Below are positions 25,695 through 37,544 of a stretch of 64,000 bases of DNA, in pieces. The DNA comes from Archivesica marissinica (taxonomy: Eukaryota > Mollusca > Bivalvia > Venerida > Vesicomyidae): assembly GCA_014843695.1 (NCBI GenBank), contig CM026400.1, forward strand, positions 43,602,122 to 43,666,121. The letters run 5' to 3'. Position 1 is the stretch's first letter; every line of letters starts with the position of its first letter. A program made the translations under genes and the position numbers. Under the pieces are notes generated by a model. It saw nothing but the letters and a program-made list of their open reading frames with translations. It was not told the DNA's origin and searched no databases.

Positions 25695-28338
25695 ATGTAT
25701 ATAGTTTGTACACCATTCCATATCTACATGGGGATGTCTGTCTATGCCAAGACTAGAAACAGGACACTAGTCGAAATGCTTCATGAGCATGGTGTCAGCA
25801 TTTCGTGCGACAGAGTGTTGGATATATCTGCACAGCTGGAAGATGCAACAGTGAACAAGTATGTGGATGATGGTGTGGTTTGTCCACCAGTTCTGCGCAG
25901 AGGGTTGTGCACCACAGCAGCCATGAATTTCATAGACCATAACCCCACTGCAACGACAGCTACCACTTCTTTCCATGGCACTAGCATATCAGTTTTCCAG
26001 CATCCAACAAAGGATGATAAAGGTGACGAGCGTTAACCATTCAAGTTTGGAGGAGAACTTCCCGACTCATACACCAATATCCGTCCTGCCTTCTTTGCCA
26101 AGAAGAACACTTCTCCTCCACAGGGTAGTGTGACAGTTCCAGACGCCAGTCTCCTGAGACCACACCTGGCACTCGAGTATGAGTGGCTGGAGAAGGTCAG
26201 TGATACTGATGAAACAGATGGTATAGAGAACGTGACATGGGCAGCCCACCATGCCTCCAAGAAGAGAAGCCCTGCATTTGAGGCCACCATCACGTCACTG
26301 TTACATCTCCTTCGAGATCCAGCCCACTGCGTTGCTACAGTCAGACATGTGATTGACAAGATCAAGGAGACTGTATCGTTCCTGAACCCAGGCCAAGTAC
26401 CTGTCATGACAGCCGACCAGCCCATCTATGCAGTGGCAAATCAAGTCCAGTGGCACTTGCCTGAACAGTATGGCGAGGACAAGTTCGTCATCATGTTTGG
26501 AGGCCTCCATATAGAGATGCCTCCCTGAGGTCAATCGAAACTCTTCTCAAGGACAGTGGCTGGACTGGCGCCCTAGTGGAGGCAGGGGTGACTTCTTCAG
26601 GAACAGCAGAATCTTTCTTAACAGCGTCAAGCATTACTAGGACACGCCAACTCCACCAGATAACAGCATGCAATCTCAATCAACTCCTAAAGGCAGCCTA
26701 CACTGACTACTGCACAGAGGCAGCTGAGAACCCTAAGGAAGTGATGAGCTTTGATTTCTGGTGTGAGAAGCGCAAACTGGAAAGCCCCCAGTTTCAGTTC
26801 TGGCACCTGGTGCTGTCCATGGAACTAGTGATCCTCCTCCTGGTTCGAGCATTTAGAGAAGCCAACTTCAGCCTGTACTGCCACTCACTGGCTGAGCTAA
26901 TCCCATACTTCTTTGCCAACAACAACACAAACTATGCACGCTGGCTTCCAATCCAGCTCAGAGACATGGTGACCCTAAAGGCGAAACATCCCCAGCTTGC
27001 CCAAGAATTCGAGAGTGGCAAATTTGTTGTTCACAAGTACAGTCGGAATTTCTCTGCAATGGCTATTGACCAAGCCCACGAACAGGCCAATGCTGTTATC
27101 AAAGCCGACGGGGGAGCCATTGGCGTGACTGAAGATCCATCAGCCCTAAGAAGATGGATGGTAGCCGGTCCCCAGGTCAGCCACATAGTTGAGTTGTATG
27201 AGGCAGCATCCGAAGCGAAGGAGGCTATAAAACAAATCAGCCACCATGAGCAGACACAACGAGCTCAAAGAGATTTCCTTGAGAAAGTTCAGAAGCTCTC
27301 CCATGCTATGACAGATCTGGGAAATCCTTTCCAGGAGGAGAGTCAGGACCTGCTGCCACTGAACACCAAGGACATTGCTGACCCCAGTACAGCTAAACTG
27401 ATCAGCACACATCATGAGAGAGGCAGAACCCGTTCCCATGAGTTCATGGCGGGGCTGGCACTAGAAGTTACCACCTTCTATGAACCAATCAAGAATAAGG
27501 TGAACTTCTTCCGACAGCAACCAGCCTCGATTGATGCTACAAAGCAAACGATTCTGAAGGAAGACTGCCAACTCTTCTCTAAGCTGTTCATTAGCACGGA
27601 TAGGCTGGCTCCTTGTAGTCATGAAGAAGCTGACACACGCATCTTCCTCCATGCCAGGAATGCAGTAGATGGGGGTAGCCTTGTGGTGTCCTGATGGTCA
27701 AAGCCAATGACACAGATGTTCTCGTCATCGCCATCAGTGTGCTGTCAATCCTTCAAGAGATTGGTTTGCAGCAGCTCTGGGTGGCCTTTGGACAAGGACG
27801 GCATCTCAAATGGATTCCTGTGCATGACCGTCACCACTCCATAGGACAGGAGAAAAGCAAAGGGATTCTCTTCTTCCATGCATTCACAGGCTGCGATGTT
27901 GTGTCCGGATTCCGTGGTAAAGGGAAAAAGTCTGCATGGCAAACCTGGGATGTATGTCCTGAGGCGTCTGCTGTCTTCACAAAACTTAGCCAGTACCTAC
28001 CAACAGTAGCTGATGGTGATCTGGAGACCCTGGAGAGGTTTGTGGTGACGATGTATGACAGGTCCAGTACAGCTGCAAGCGTGGATGACGCCAGACTAGA
28101 CATGCTTGCATATGGAGTCAGTCAACACTGCGCCAACCAGAAGCACAGAGTCCTGCTGACTGGACAAAGAAGGGTGATCTGTGGCAGGTCTTCTGGACAA
28201 CACTTCCTCCTATTGCAGATAGTTGTCAACAGCTGACCAAGTGCGGGTGCAATACATGATGTTGTGTAGGAAGATGCAAATGCTACCGCTTTGGTCTAAC
28301 TTGTACAGCATTATACAGCTGCAGATGTGAGAATTAGG
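25695..28338 (+). pseudogene. broken gene: XPG/PIN-like nuclease with Cys-rich tail, transposon-associated
   Basis: Four reading-frame pieces form one protein of about 870 residues. Frame 3 runs 25695-26520 with an in-frame TAA at 26034-26036. A lost base near 26520 moves it to 26576-27690. A shift near 27690 leads to 27694-about 28140, and a further shift leads to a tail read to 28338 with an in-frame TGA near 28247. In order, the motifs are TADQPIYAVA, GGLHIEM, HEEADTR, NDTDVLVI and FTGCDVVSGF. The acidic residues and the GCD motif parallel FEN1/XPG-family PIN nucleases. The C terminus is Cys-rich (CGC, CC, GRCKC, LTC, SCRC), like a Cys8 finger. Similar multicopy proteins occur in cnidarians and molluscs. 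At least five lesions make it a pseudogene. The family link is from motif recognition only; DNA cleavage is not demonstrated. Confidence 0.75.
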
Positions 28339-28789
28339 CCCAGCTCCAACTCATCTAGCTTTCAAGCACAAAGACAATGAAGGGCAAAGAAGACGGTATA
28401 CCACATACTACATAATGTCATGTAGTAACTTCTAGGAATAATGTGTTTGTAGACTTTAATAGATTTAATACAACAAAATTATGACCGTTGACTAGTTTGA
28501 CTGTCCTCGGTATGGACATGGTATTTGGAAGATATGTTCTACTTAAAAGATCTACAGCCGATTGTCCAAAATATGCAGAATAGATGAATATACATGTTGT
28601 AGATATACATGTATCACTCTTAATAAAAGTTTGTTTCATAGCATTGCATTGTGTTCCTTGTACATGTTTCACTGTTTTGGGCTAGAAATGATAGAAAGAA
28701 ACTCCAAAGAGATCTTGGAGTTGTTTTCTTTTGATTCCCCATACTTGAAAACCTACCTTTTTACTCAAAGATCAACTAAGTCGGTTACT

Positions 28790-28985
28790 GTACTGAGATT
28801 CTGTGGTAAAATAGGCAATTTGTATGTCAGAATGGCGGCCATCTTGAAAAAATGGGGGCCATCTTGAATTTCAGGTGGCCAGCGTTTTTGTTCACAAACG
28901 TGAGCCATAAGGGGTATGTATGCCAAGGTTGGTGCTTGTATCACATTTTGAAAGATAGTTTCAATTATCTGCTTCACTAATGGGG
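28790..28985 (-). repeat. right arm of inverted repeat around the decayed element
   Basis: Carries ATGGCGGCCATCTTG, GAATTTCAGGTGGCCAGCG and TGGTGCTTGTATCACATTTT, the reverse complement of the left arm. Confidence 0.75.
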
Positions 28986-29654
28986 GAGATGGGTTTTTAT
29001 CTGCATTTACAGACACTGATATTATACATAAATAAAGTGATATCATTTTAATAACATATTACTACTAGAGGAACGACTTACTAAGTTAATAATATGACAA
29101 GAAATGACATAAATAGAACATGTTTGACATATATACAACATTGTTATACTTTATTACATCCCTAATTGCTGGGTAAACCCATTTTTACCCAATACCAATT
29201 ATACATAAAATAATGGTTATACAGAATTGTTATTCGTATGAAAATGGTATAGGTTAGAATTTAGCTCAACAAACAAAGCATAAAAGCTACATTCATGAAA
29301 TGTTGACAGGGTGATCCGACGGAAGGAAACAGAACAATGACAGGTTCAACATGTTGACATGTCAGTTTGGTTACATTTCATAAAAACATGTTGCGAATTT
29401 CATTATCTATTTACGAGAGATAATGCGCTTACGTTATGAGTTTGTTCTAACCAGTGTCCACTTTCTACATTGTGTTCTTACTAACTTACCCGCAACTGAC
29501 ATTCGTACATTTAAAATCACTGTACACTTTGAAGCCAAGTTGTTAGTCTGCATGGTCTAAAAACGGTATGTAGACATTTGCTTTTTTCACCGATGTAGTG
29601 TCGCTTTAAGGAATTTATGTTCAAAAAACAAATTCGTTGACATTGATGCCAATT
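28986..29654. other. AT-rich sequence, no gene seen
   Basis: No exon recognised. A short segment near 29575-29630 (CATTTGCTTTTTTCACCGAT, GTAGTGTCGCTTTAA) recurs at 43190-43225, a fragment of an unclassified dispersed repeat. Confidence 0.45.
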
Positions 29655-29885
29655 CGTGGAAGTCGTGATAGCGCGTTCGCTTCAGGTGCGAAATGCCCGG
29701 AGTTCGAGCCTCACTGGAGGCGTTACGATTCTGCCCTTAGGTAAGGTATTTAATTCCACGTTGCCTCTTCTATCTCCCTCGTGGCGATGAATTCCACCAG
29801 GAATGAGTTCCCGAGAATGATCAATATAAGTTGTAAGAACTTGTTTCGCAATCGAGCTAAAGTAAATTTGTATAAACTGAACTAA
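29655..29885 (+). mobile_element. SINE-D, tRNA-derived SINE
   Basis: tRNA-like head: GATAGCGCGTTCGC, anticodon stem TTCGC/GCGAA around loop TTCAGGT, and B box GGAGTTCGAGCC. The body has CCTCGTGGCGATGAATTCC. The tail (AATATAAGTTGTAAGAACTT, CGCAATCGAG) is shared with SINE-C. Second copy at 22060-22440. Confidence 0.75.
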
Positions 29886-29937
29886 TTACATGTAAGCCGT
29901 CAATGTCTGAGATGTTAAAAGGGACTGGGAAACGAGT

Positions 29938-30220
29938 TGATGTTTGCAAGGCTATAGCTAGCCTGGCTTCCAGTCTCGTAGGTAACCTGGTAACGAGCTG
30001 ATGTTTGCATGGCTATAGCTAGCCTGGCTTCCAGTCTCGTAGGTAACCTGGTAACGAGCTGATGTTTGCATGGCTATAGCTAGCCTGGCTTCCAGTCTCG
30101 TAGGTAACCTGGTAACGAGCTGATGTTTGCATGGCTATAGCTAGCCTGGCTTCCAGTCTCGTAGGTAACCTGGTAACGAGCTGATGTTTGCATGGCTATA
30201 GCTAGCCTGGCTTCCAGTCT
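29938..30220. repeat. 61-bp tandem repeat, about 4.6 copies
   Basis: Near-identical 61-bp units containing GTAACGAGCTGATGTTTGCA, GGCTATAGCTAGCCTGGC and AGTCTCGTAGG. The unit includes the palindrome GGCTATAGCTAGCC. Very low divergence between copies implies recent expansion. Confidence 0.95.
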
Positions 30221-30401
30221 GTCGATTTTTCACCAATTTACTTCCGGCAAAATGATTAATGATCCCGGTATTAAAATATATAATAATATGACTGACCAGG
30301 CAAACTATATCAACGCCTGTTCCCAGGCTAGGCTATAGATAATTCCAGTCATTGTGCACGATTAAATCATATGCTGCTGATTGCATAGATACGCCGCCAT
30401 G

Positions 30402-30661
30402 TGTGTTTACGCTTAGTTATCGGCACTATCCTGAAGAGATTAGTCATTTTAGATTGTGGAGGATAGTGCAATGATGTAGACAGATACCCATTACAGAGTC
30501 TCATCTGGTTCTTTTACGTGCACGGCGTACAGCACCGACACGAGACCTCGGTTTAACGTCCCATCTGAAAGACTTAATTTTATTAGTCAGACGGGGGATC
30601 GAACCTGCGATCCCTGGATTACCAGTCCAGCGTGTTAACACTGTACTACAGATCCGTCTGT
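30402..30661 (-). mobile_element. SINE-A copy with 14-bp target duplication
   Basis: Minus-oriented SINE-A. The tRNA-like head ends near 30655 (ACTACAGATCC) and the tail is shortened near 30420. Flanks GATACGCCGCCATG (30388-30401) and GATACGCCCCCATG (30662-30675) match at 13 of 14 positions. Confidence 0.86.
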
Positions 30662-30675
30662 GATACGCCCCCATG

Positions 30676-31207
30676 CAGCTCTGACATAATATATATATAT
30701 TTAGACAACGACTAAGTCACATGGTCCAATGAAAAAGCCACATTTCTCGCTTCTAAATCGTATAGACACGACCTACTTATGTACGTTATGTTTGTCGGAA
30801 AAATAGCGTATTAGCTAATGTTATTTGTAAATGTAATCCGACGTTAAATAAAGCTTCTTGTATCTTGTATCTTGTACGTTGTCTAAGTCAGATAGATCAA
30901 CTCATTGGCCCGTCTTAACGAAATATACACCTCGCTTCGCGGTGAACCTGTACCCTAGTCAACTCGGAAACGGTGCATTGGACGTTTAACCTCCGTGACC
31001 TTGAAGCTACAGACCTGGGCTGGTGTACGATACATCACCTATTGTTGCGAACATTAGTTTTGAAATCCCCAATTAGCCGAAGAAGTTACAGCTTTAACCC
31101 ACAATATTGCGCGAGCTCTGCGAAAATTATCTACACTTTTCTGCACAATTTCTTCGAGGGCCTAAAAAAATGTAAATAGGGTCAACACACATGCGTAATA
31201 CAATATA
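30676..31207. other. no gene seen
   Basis: Unique sequence. A short TTGTATC triplication near 30860-30885 is the only local structure. 31160-31200 is inverted relative to about 43090-43130, a dispersed repeat fragment. Confidence 0.45.
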
Positions 31208-31435
31208 TACGTTCGATCCCCCGTCTGACCCTAATAAAATTAACAGTCTTTCAGATGGGACTTTAAACAGAGGTCTCGTGTCGGTGCTTTACACCGTACA
31301 CATAAAAGAACCAGAGGTGACTCTGGAATGGGTCTCTGTCTGTATCATTGCACTATCCTCCAACAATCTAAAATGACTAATCTCTTCAGGAGGCGTCGCT
31401 CATATGGGCAACCGGTAGCGACGATATATAAACAA
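31208..31435 (+). mobile_element. SINE-A, 5'-truncated
   Basis: Begins inside the T-arm region (GTTCGATCCCCCGTCTGACC) and continues through the body and tail (CGGTAGCGACGATATATAAA). The tRNA D-arm and anticodon arm are missing. Confidence 0.82.
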
Positions 31436-31484
31436 AAACACATACCTATAAATCATACATTTTTGGTCAAGTTTAGAAGAGTAT

Positions 31485-31730
31485 GCCTGGAAGACCGACT
31501 ATTCGTACACCATACGCCATATCGGGATCACTTAATGTTCAAGAATCCTCCTCGATATGGATACTGTATGAATCAAGTGTAAAACAGGTTTTATTTTACA
31601 GTACAACATTGCGATTGTGCGTTCTATTTGAACATTCCGTGAAATTTTGGGATTTGCAGGCTCAGGTGACCTTTTAGCCCCGTGACCATTAGAAACTATC
31701 CATATTTGTTTTGAATATTTTATTTGTCGA
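31485..31730 (+). repeat. dispersed repeat, copy 1 of a same-orientation pair
   Basis: Similar to 38800-39040: GATATGGATACTGTATGAAT, AAGTGTAAAACAGGTTT, ACAACATTG, GGCCTTT-like then CCCCGTGACC. The two copies lie in the same orientation, about 7.3 kb apart, on either side of the LINE block. No terminal motif identifies a family. Confidence 0.6.
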
Positions 31731-32074
31731 TGCCATGAAACCGTACATATCGATGTGTGATTTATATTTACATGATGAATATAACCCGCTTAAAGGCATA
31801 CTCGCCCAATCATGCGCACCTATCGGCAAAACAAGCATGGTACCAAGAAAGACAACTCGAGCCATTTTTAAAAATCATTTTCCCATGTTGTTGTTGTTGT
31901 TTATCATTTCGTCCTATATAGAACAACCTCTAGTCGAGTAGATGATAAAGACTGTCACCGGTAATAATCCATCACCAGACTAATACACTACTGCCGCCGT
32001 TAATTTTTAAACACCACCGTATTTGTAAATGTATTGAAATATCTTGCTTAAAATTATGCTATTAATTAGTATTA

Positions 32075-35000
32075 TTATTGTGTGTCACATTTCCTTCGCT
32101 TTCTCCTAGCAGGTATTTTCTCTAGCATGTTATGTCGTGCACAGTGGAGAAAATAGCAAAGTCGATGAGTATGGAATTCAAGTTGAGTGAGGTCTACGCT
32201 ATGGGATACATCTGTTAGCATACTAAGCGAGGTGCTGTCTAATATTATTCTAAGCCTATTTGTAGTATTGAAGTTTTGTAGCAGCGTTACACCACATATA
32301 TCAAGCAAACTTTCATCAATATTCCCTAGAATAGACTCTCTCACTGTGGTCAGCATACAGCATTCAAGCAGGAAATGTTCAACGTCCTCTTCTTGTTCTC
32401 TGCACAACTTGCACGTTGGGTCCACTTCTATATGATTAAATGCAACTCTATTGGTTTGAAGGTTGTACGTCCCTGTTACTAGTTTAAGTTTAATTGGTAA
32501 TCGCTGTAATTCCGTTTTGGAGGCACTGCGTGTACGTATAATTGGATGGGTTTTTCCACATTTATAGATATTTACATTCAGGAATCGAATCGTTGAATAC
32601 AATTTGGCTCTTGTCGATATTTTTTCTTCCCAGTATTTCTTAATCGCAGAGTGACGTTTATATTTCCATTCTTCTTTTGAACATTAGTTGCTTAGAAGAT
32701 ATATGGCTTCAGGAAGTTCATATTTGCATAAAAGTGTATCGATTTCAATGAACCAGCTGCTACTATCTTTGTTTTTAACTGTCAGTTGACGTATAGCGAT
32801 ACGTTTCTCGATACTTTCGTCACCTTGACTGCATACATTGTGAAACAGTGTTAAAGCTTTAATATGAATCTGTGCTTCGACGGGTAGCATACCAGATATA
32901 ATAAAAGGTGCTGGATCTGCTGTGTTAGATGGCACAGAAAGTACTTGTTTCAGGATCTTTTTAAGAAATTTTTCTAGGTTTTCCAGAATTTTACCCTTGG
33001 GTAGAATTATTTCAAGTGCATAAGTTAGAATAGGTAATACGTATGTTCTTATCAGTTGAATGGATGTTTCTGGGTCTAAACCATTTTCTCCATGTAATCC
33101 AGCTGACATGAGGCTATATATAGTGCGTCTGGCTTTGTTTATATTTTTATGAACTGTCTCCTTTGCAGTATTTTCTATTGATGTGGATCTGATTATTCCT
33201 AGGTGGGTAGTTTTGGTTGTTTCATTCATAACTTCGGCATCCATTTTCCATTCTTGTTCTATTTTATGTAAACCTCTATTGTTTGGTCTGACCACTATAA
33301 TGTGACTTTGTGTGGGTTGTAACTGGTATCTTTCCATTTTACTGTACTGTATGGCCATGTTTATTAAGATTTGTAGTTCATCCGGATCGTTGCTTAGTAA
33401 GGCAATGTCATCGGCGCAAGTTGGTGCACAGCATCCAATGTTTCCTATGGACCCTCCGAATTATAGTTTCTGCATTTGCTGGAGTAATGCGTTTATGTGC
33501 ACTTTATAGAGATCAGCACTCAGGATACCACCTTGTCTGACACCGAGGTTAACTGGAAATGCGTCTGAATTATGTCCACCCCACTTGACCGCCGAGGTTG
33601 CATTACTATGCAAGTCCTTTGTTATAATCCATAATTCATTTTGGACACCCATGTGATAAAGTTTTCGCATTAAATGGTTGTGATTCACTACATCGAATGC
33701 AGATTTTGCATCTAATAATGCAATGTAAGATGTTTGCTTCCGGTCTCTGCTGTCTCGAGTGAACTCCTCCAGTATTGGTGATCTTTTTTGTAAAACCTCT
33801 TTGTAAAGTGCTTTGCTGTGGGTCTATTACCGGTCTCATCTTTTCACGAACAGTATACTGTAGTATTTTCAGTAAAACGGGTAATACCTCTGTAGTTTTT
33901 GGCTTCGTTTTTGTCGCCCTTCTTCTTGAATATCGATGTTATAAGACCAACTTTGAGAAAATCGGGTATTTCACCAAGCTGTATAATGTCATTTAAAATG
34001 TTGTGTAAAATTGGAATGATATCACTTCCTGCATGTAAAATATTTTCGATACCGAGTCCAAATATGTCTGATGATTTACGTCGGTTTATAGACTGAACGG
34101 CTTTTTGCACCTCCTGTACACTGATACTACAGTTTATTTGTTTGGAGACAAGTTTACTAATGATTGGAATTTCTTGTTCCACAATTCGGTGATACTGTTC
34201 GTCATAAGATGCGTTATTATTCTGTTCAGCTAGTTGTTGGAAGTGGCATTTAAAACCTAAAAGTATGTTGTCACCAGTATAAGTGGTATTATCTACGTTT
34301 ATATCGTCTATGACTTGTAGTTTGGTTTTCCTTTGTTTATTTATCAGTTTATGGAATAGTTTGGTATCGGTGAATTTTGCATTCATTATTTCATCACGAT
34401 CTTTCAGTCTTCTTTTGGCCATCTCAACTCTCACTGCATTTCTGAAATCCTGTCTTGTTTGCTTCTTGATCATTACATATATATTTGTTTCACTAACTGG
34501 TCGTCCATTATTCTTCCATTCTCTTAGTGCTGCTTTGTTCGCTAATAGTTTATTCTTTATTGTTTAATTCCACACTTGTAATTTTGGTTGGTTTTTACGT
34601 GGATTTGATTTCTTTGCACAGATTTTGGCTGCTTCATTCAGAATATTACATACCTCTTTAACTGTTTCGCTGGTGCTGTTTTCAAGTTTGTTTGTACAGA
34701 GTTGACATTTTCTGATTTACAGTTGTTCTATATAGTTCTTTATCCACTTTATCCCAGTTAATCTTTGATATAACTTTTTCTGACGTTCTATTAGTATGTT
34801 TAATAGTTTCTATCATGATTGGGTAGTGATCAGATACATTAGTATACAGGTTATCTAACTTTGTTGTTTCACATTTCTGTATCTTGGAATTAGCTTCAGT
34901 CACAAAGAAATCAATTTCAGAGCAGTCTCTTCCATTTGGATGTATAAACGTTTTTCCCACACTGTTTGTCGTTAATTGACATTCTTGTATGAAGTCATGT

Positions 35001-35507
35001 ATGTATTTACCTCTTCTGGTATGCTCGGTGGAAGTCAAGTTTTCATTAAAATCACCGCCAATAATGACCTGGTGGGTTTCACTAAATTTCACGAAGTTGA
35101 TCAACACATTCTTCGTAATCTGTGATAGTGTCATTTCTGCCTTTACTTGGAAGGTATACACTCACTACTAAAACTGGTGGATATCTATTAACTTCAATAC
35201 ATTGAATTCTATTCCCTCCATCCTCTACAGAGTTAACTTTGTGATCAATGGTTTTACTCCATAAGACGGCTACTCCACCATAGCCTCTCGGAATTTGCAC
35301 AGGATCTATTGGATTGTCATTGTCTACCGACTTTCCAACGGCGCACATTTCTTCATGAACTTCTTCGAGTAGGTGGAGTTGACATTTATACAGCCAACGT
35401 TCTTGTAATAAAATTACATCACTAATTTTTGCTATATCTTCGATTGCTGGACCACATGCAATTCTGTTTTTGCAGTTATATGATAATATGTTCAGTTTAT
35501 CTTTCAC
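32075..35507 (-). pseudogene. LINE ORF2: AP-endonuclease plus reverse transcriptase, frameshifted
   Basis: Endonuclease pieces carry SYNCKN, LLQERWL, GGDFNEN, EIDFF and SDHYPI, the expected active-site positions of exonuclease-endonuclease-phosphatase domains. The RT pieces carry GLITSIFKKKGDKNEAKNYR, LLDAKSAFDVVNH, LGVRQGGILS and CADDIALL. The C-terminal part has a C-x2-C-x8-H-x4-C knuckle (CKLC, EH, C). Breaks: frame changes near 35095, 34690 and in 33690-33850, an in-frame TAA near 34566, and stops near 33460 and 32682. The usual Y/F of the YADD box is Cys (33407-33418). It should be unable to make a working RT. Confidence 0.88.
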
Positions 35508-35707
35508 CTCTGTATTACTTGTGGGGGTTAATGTTATCTTCGCTGGTGTTGGACTTGAGCCTGTCCTAAAAAAGACTGATCGGTGTACGTTGTCTGCGGT
35601 TGACCACTCTTAGGCAAATCAAGGACTGTTGTCACGGAATGTCTGCTAGAAGCGGGATTACCGTTAATTATAACTGGGATGTTTTTATATGCTCGGTTGG
35701 ACTGCGT

Positions 35708-36892
35708 TTACGGCGTATTTGTCTGGTTACTGTATGATAGCGGCGATCCGCTGTAGTACTGCGTATACTCGGCGGATATTATGGGATCGATAGGCTGACA
35801 GGTTACCTCAGACAGGAACTGACGATCCACAACGCTATTATCCGGTTGCTGTAGACTTTGTTGTACGCTTTCGTTCCGCTGAATAATGGGTTGTGTAGAT
35901 AACTGTATGTTACTACTAAGGCTGTCATCCGATTGTTGTAAAACATGGTTTAAAGATTCATCCTGCGTATCATTGGATTGTATAGAATATTGTTCATTAT
36001 TATATGCACAAGTCTGTATACCTGTATCCTGAGGAACCACAGACAAAAGTAGAACTTCTGCTGCAGTACAGTCTGATATTTGTAATTCACTAATGTGTGT
36101 TGATATAGTCTGTGTAGCTACTGAGCTTATGTTATTACATCTGGTGACATTTGTTTGTTGTGAATTAACAAAAGAATTATCAAGTATGTCTAATTGTCGA
36201 TCAATCTGTTTCAACAGAAAATTAGATACCTTTTCTTGCATTCTGTCAAAGTAAGTAACACCTTGTGTAGAGGAGGGTTTCTCGGTGCTTTTATTTTGGG
36301 TTTCTGTATTCTCTATTTGGTCGACTTTACGTTTTAATGTAACAATTGTCTGTTCAAGTTCTTTGTTTTTCGCTTCCAGTCTGTATATGCACGTTTCTAA
36401 GATAATTCTATCATCATGGTTCTGGTATGTGGATTCATATGACATTACTTCATTAGCTTCACAGGCAAAGCATATATGATGATCATTTCTTGTTGTTGTA
36501 CATTTTTCATGAAATATAGTGTTACAGGATTCACATGCCACTGAATCTGTGGAAATATTATTATTACAGTATGAACAAATGTTTGCAGAAGTTTCTGACT
36601 CTTCAATTAATATTGATTCTGCCAATGTACTATTTTCACCAGTATCACGAGCTACTGGTTCAGGTAAGCAAAGTTTGTGTTTATTTAAACTCGAGGTGGA
36701 TTTCCGTGTTTTGTCTCGACATGTTTTACATGAGTATTTCGCTTCTTGGTTCAATTCAATTTGATTAATCTCATCTTTAGTTAGTTTATCACAGGAGTAG
36801 TGAATCCAGTGATGCCCTGTTTCACACCATGTGGATTTTGTTTTACAGTTTCTTTTGCATTTAGGACATTTTATATCATTTAAAATTGTCAT
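35708..36892 (-). CDS. LINE ORF1b: PHD-like zinc-finger and coiled-coil protein, 394 aa, intact
   Basis: The N-terminal zinc-binding region (CPKCKRNC, CETGHHWIHYSC, CKTC; residues about 9-60) has PHD-like spacing. A second one follows at about 100-145 (CSYC, CESC, FHEKC, CFAC). Residues about 165-200 are charged and heptad-like (LEAKNKELEQTIVTLKRKV), a probable coiled coil. The rest is Q/S-rich and low in complexity. Such ORF1 proteins are thought to bind the element RNA or assist targeting. The ATG overlaps the end of the upstream ORF by 17 bases (36876-36892). No stops in 394 codons, in contrast with the broken ORF2. Confidence 0.75.
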   Translation of the reverse strand: MTILNDIKCPKCKRNCKTKSTWCETGHHWIHYSCDKLTKDEINQIELNQEAKYSCKTCRDKTRKSTSSLNKHKLCLPEPVARDTGENSTLAESILIEESETSANICSYCNNNISTDSVACESCNTIFHEKCTTTRNDHHICFACEANEVMSYESTYQNHDDRIILETCIYRLEAKNKELEQTIVTLKRKVDQIENTETQNKSTEKPSSTQGVTYFDRMQEKVSNFLLKQIDRQLDILDNSFVNSQQTNVTRCNNISSVATQTISTHISELQISDCTAAEVLLLSVVPQDTGIQTCAYNNEQYSIQSNDTQDESLNHVLQQSDDSLSSNIQLSTQPIIQRNESVQQSLQQPDNSVVDRQFLSEVTCQPIDPIISAEYTQYYSGSPLSYSNQTNTP

Positions 36893-37544
36893 TTTGTGAT
36901 AATGCTTGATTTACATCTGTGTTGGTCTTCTTTTGCACATCGTATTCTGGTGTAGAAATATGACTAACTTTCTGTAATTCAGTATTTAGGAGGTTATTCA
37001 GCTGTTCTACATTCACCGGTTTTCCGTCAACTTTGACATTGTCCATTATATTATGTATTTCGTGGATGTCGGATTGAAAAAAGTGTTTTGTACCTCTACC
37101 ATTTATCATTATTCTGCTTGTTGTCGTATATAAATGTATTGTGTATGAGGATTGTTCATTGAGGGTATTGACTGCAACTTTAATTTGGAGTTGTACTATT
37201 ACTCCTCTTTGATCTTTACTTTCATTAATGTGAATTGATTGTTTGTCTTGTCGACGGTTCTTATAATATTCTATGGTAGCATACTTCATGAGTTCGAATG
37301 TTACTGCGTCTGATTCACCAACTACGCCTCCGTCCTTTTCTGTATATTGGATAAATTTCTGACGTTGTGTGGCTGCAAGTTTTTTTGCCAAAGACTTATC
37401 TATATTGAGCAAGTAGTCTCCGTTATTGGAAGTTTGAAGTGTAGTTGGTTGATGGAAGGCTGTTTTCAGTGTGTCTGTACGATTTGTTGTAGGCCTCTGT
37501 ACTAATTGTTTGTCCTGGCCGACTGTGCCGGTAGTGGACGCCAT
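36876..37544 (-). CDS. LINE ORF1a: unrecognised 222-aa protein, intact
   Basis: Starts at an ATG in good context (AAGATGGCG). Basic N-terminal third, then a mixed alpha/beta-looking region (VIVQLQIKVAVNTLNEQ, TIHLYTTTSRIMINGRGTKH, then FFQSDIHEIHNIM). I do not recognise a named domain. Its position directly upstream of the zinc-finger ORF, with an ATG/TGA overlap of 17 bases, argues that both are translated from one element RNA, perhaps by reinitiation. Confidence 0.7.
   Translation of the reverse strand: MASTTGTVGQDKQLVQRPTTNRTDTLKTAFHQPTTLQTSNNGDYLLNIDKSLAKKLAATQRQKFIQYTEKDGGVVGESDAVTFELMKYATIEYYKNRRQDKQSIHINESKDQRGVIVQLQIKVAVNTLNEQSSYTIHLYTTTSRIMINGRGTKHFFQSDIHEIHNIMDNVKVDGKPVNVEQLNNLLNTELQKVSHISTPEYDVQKKTNTDVNQALSQNDNFK

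Larger units (their letters stand above)
25304..28985. mobile_element. decayed DNA transposon-like element with long inverted repeats (Academ-like candidate)
   Basis: The sequence at 25304-25470 reappears inverted at about 28805-28985. Shared segments include AAAATGTGATACAAGCACCA, ACGCTGGCCACCTGAAATTC and CAAGATGGCCGCCAT. Weaker similarity continues inward to about 25565 and 28790. The arms enclose one decayed gene in plus orientation. No outer terminus or target duplication could be fixed, so the arms may be subterminal. An XPG-like nuclease with a Cys-rich finger is a combination described for Academ-superfamily transposons; that assignment is inference. Confidence 0.55.

Noticed and set aside
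25536..28103. Several minus-strand ORFs of 60-130 residues opposite the nuclease relic
   Set aside because: They are antisense shadows of the plus-strand coding sequence, with no domain patterns of their own.
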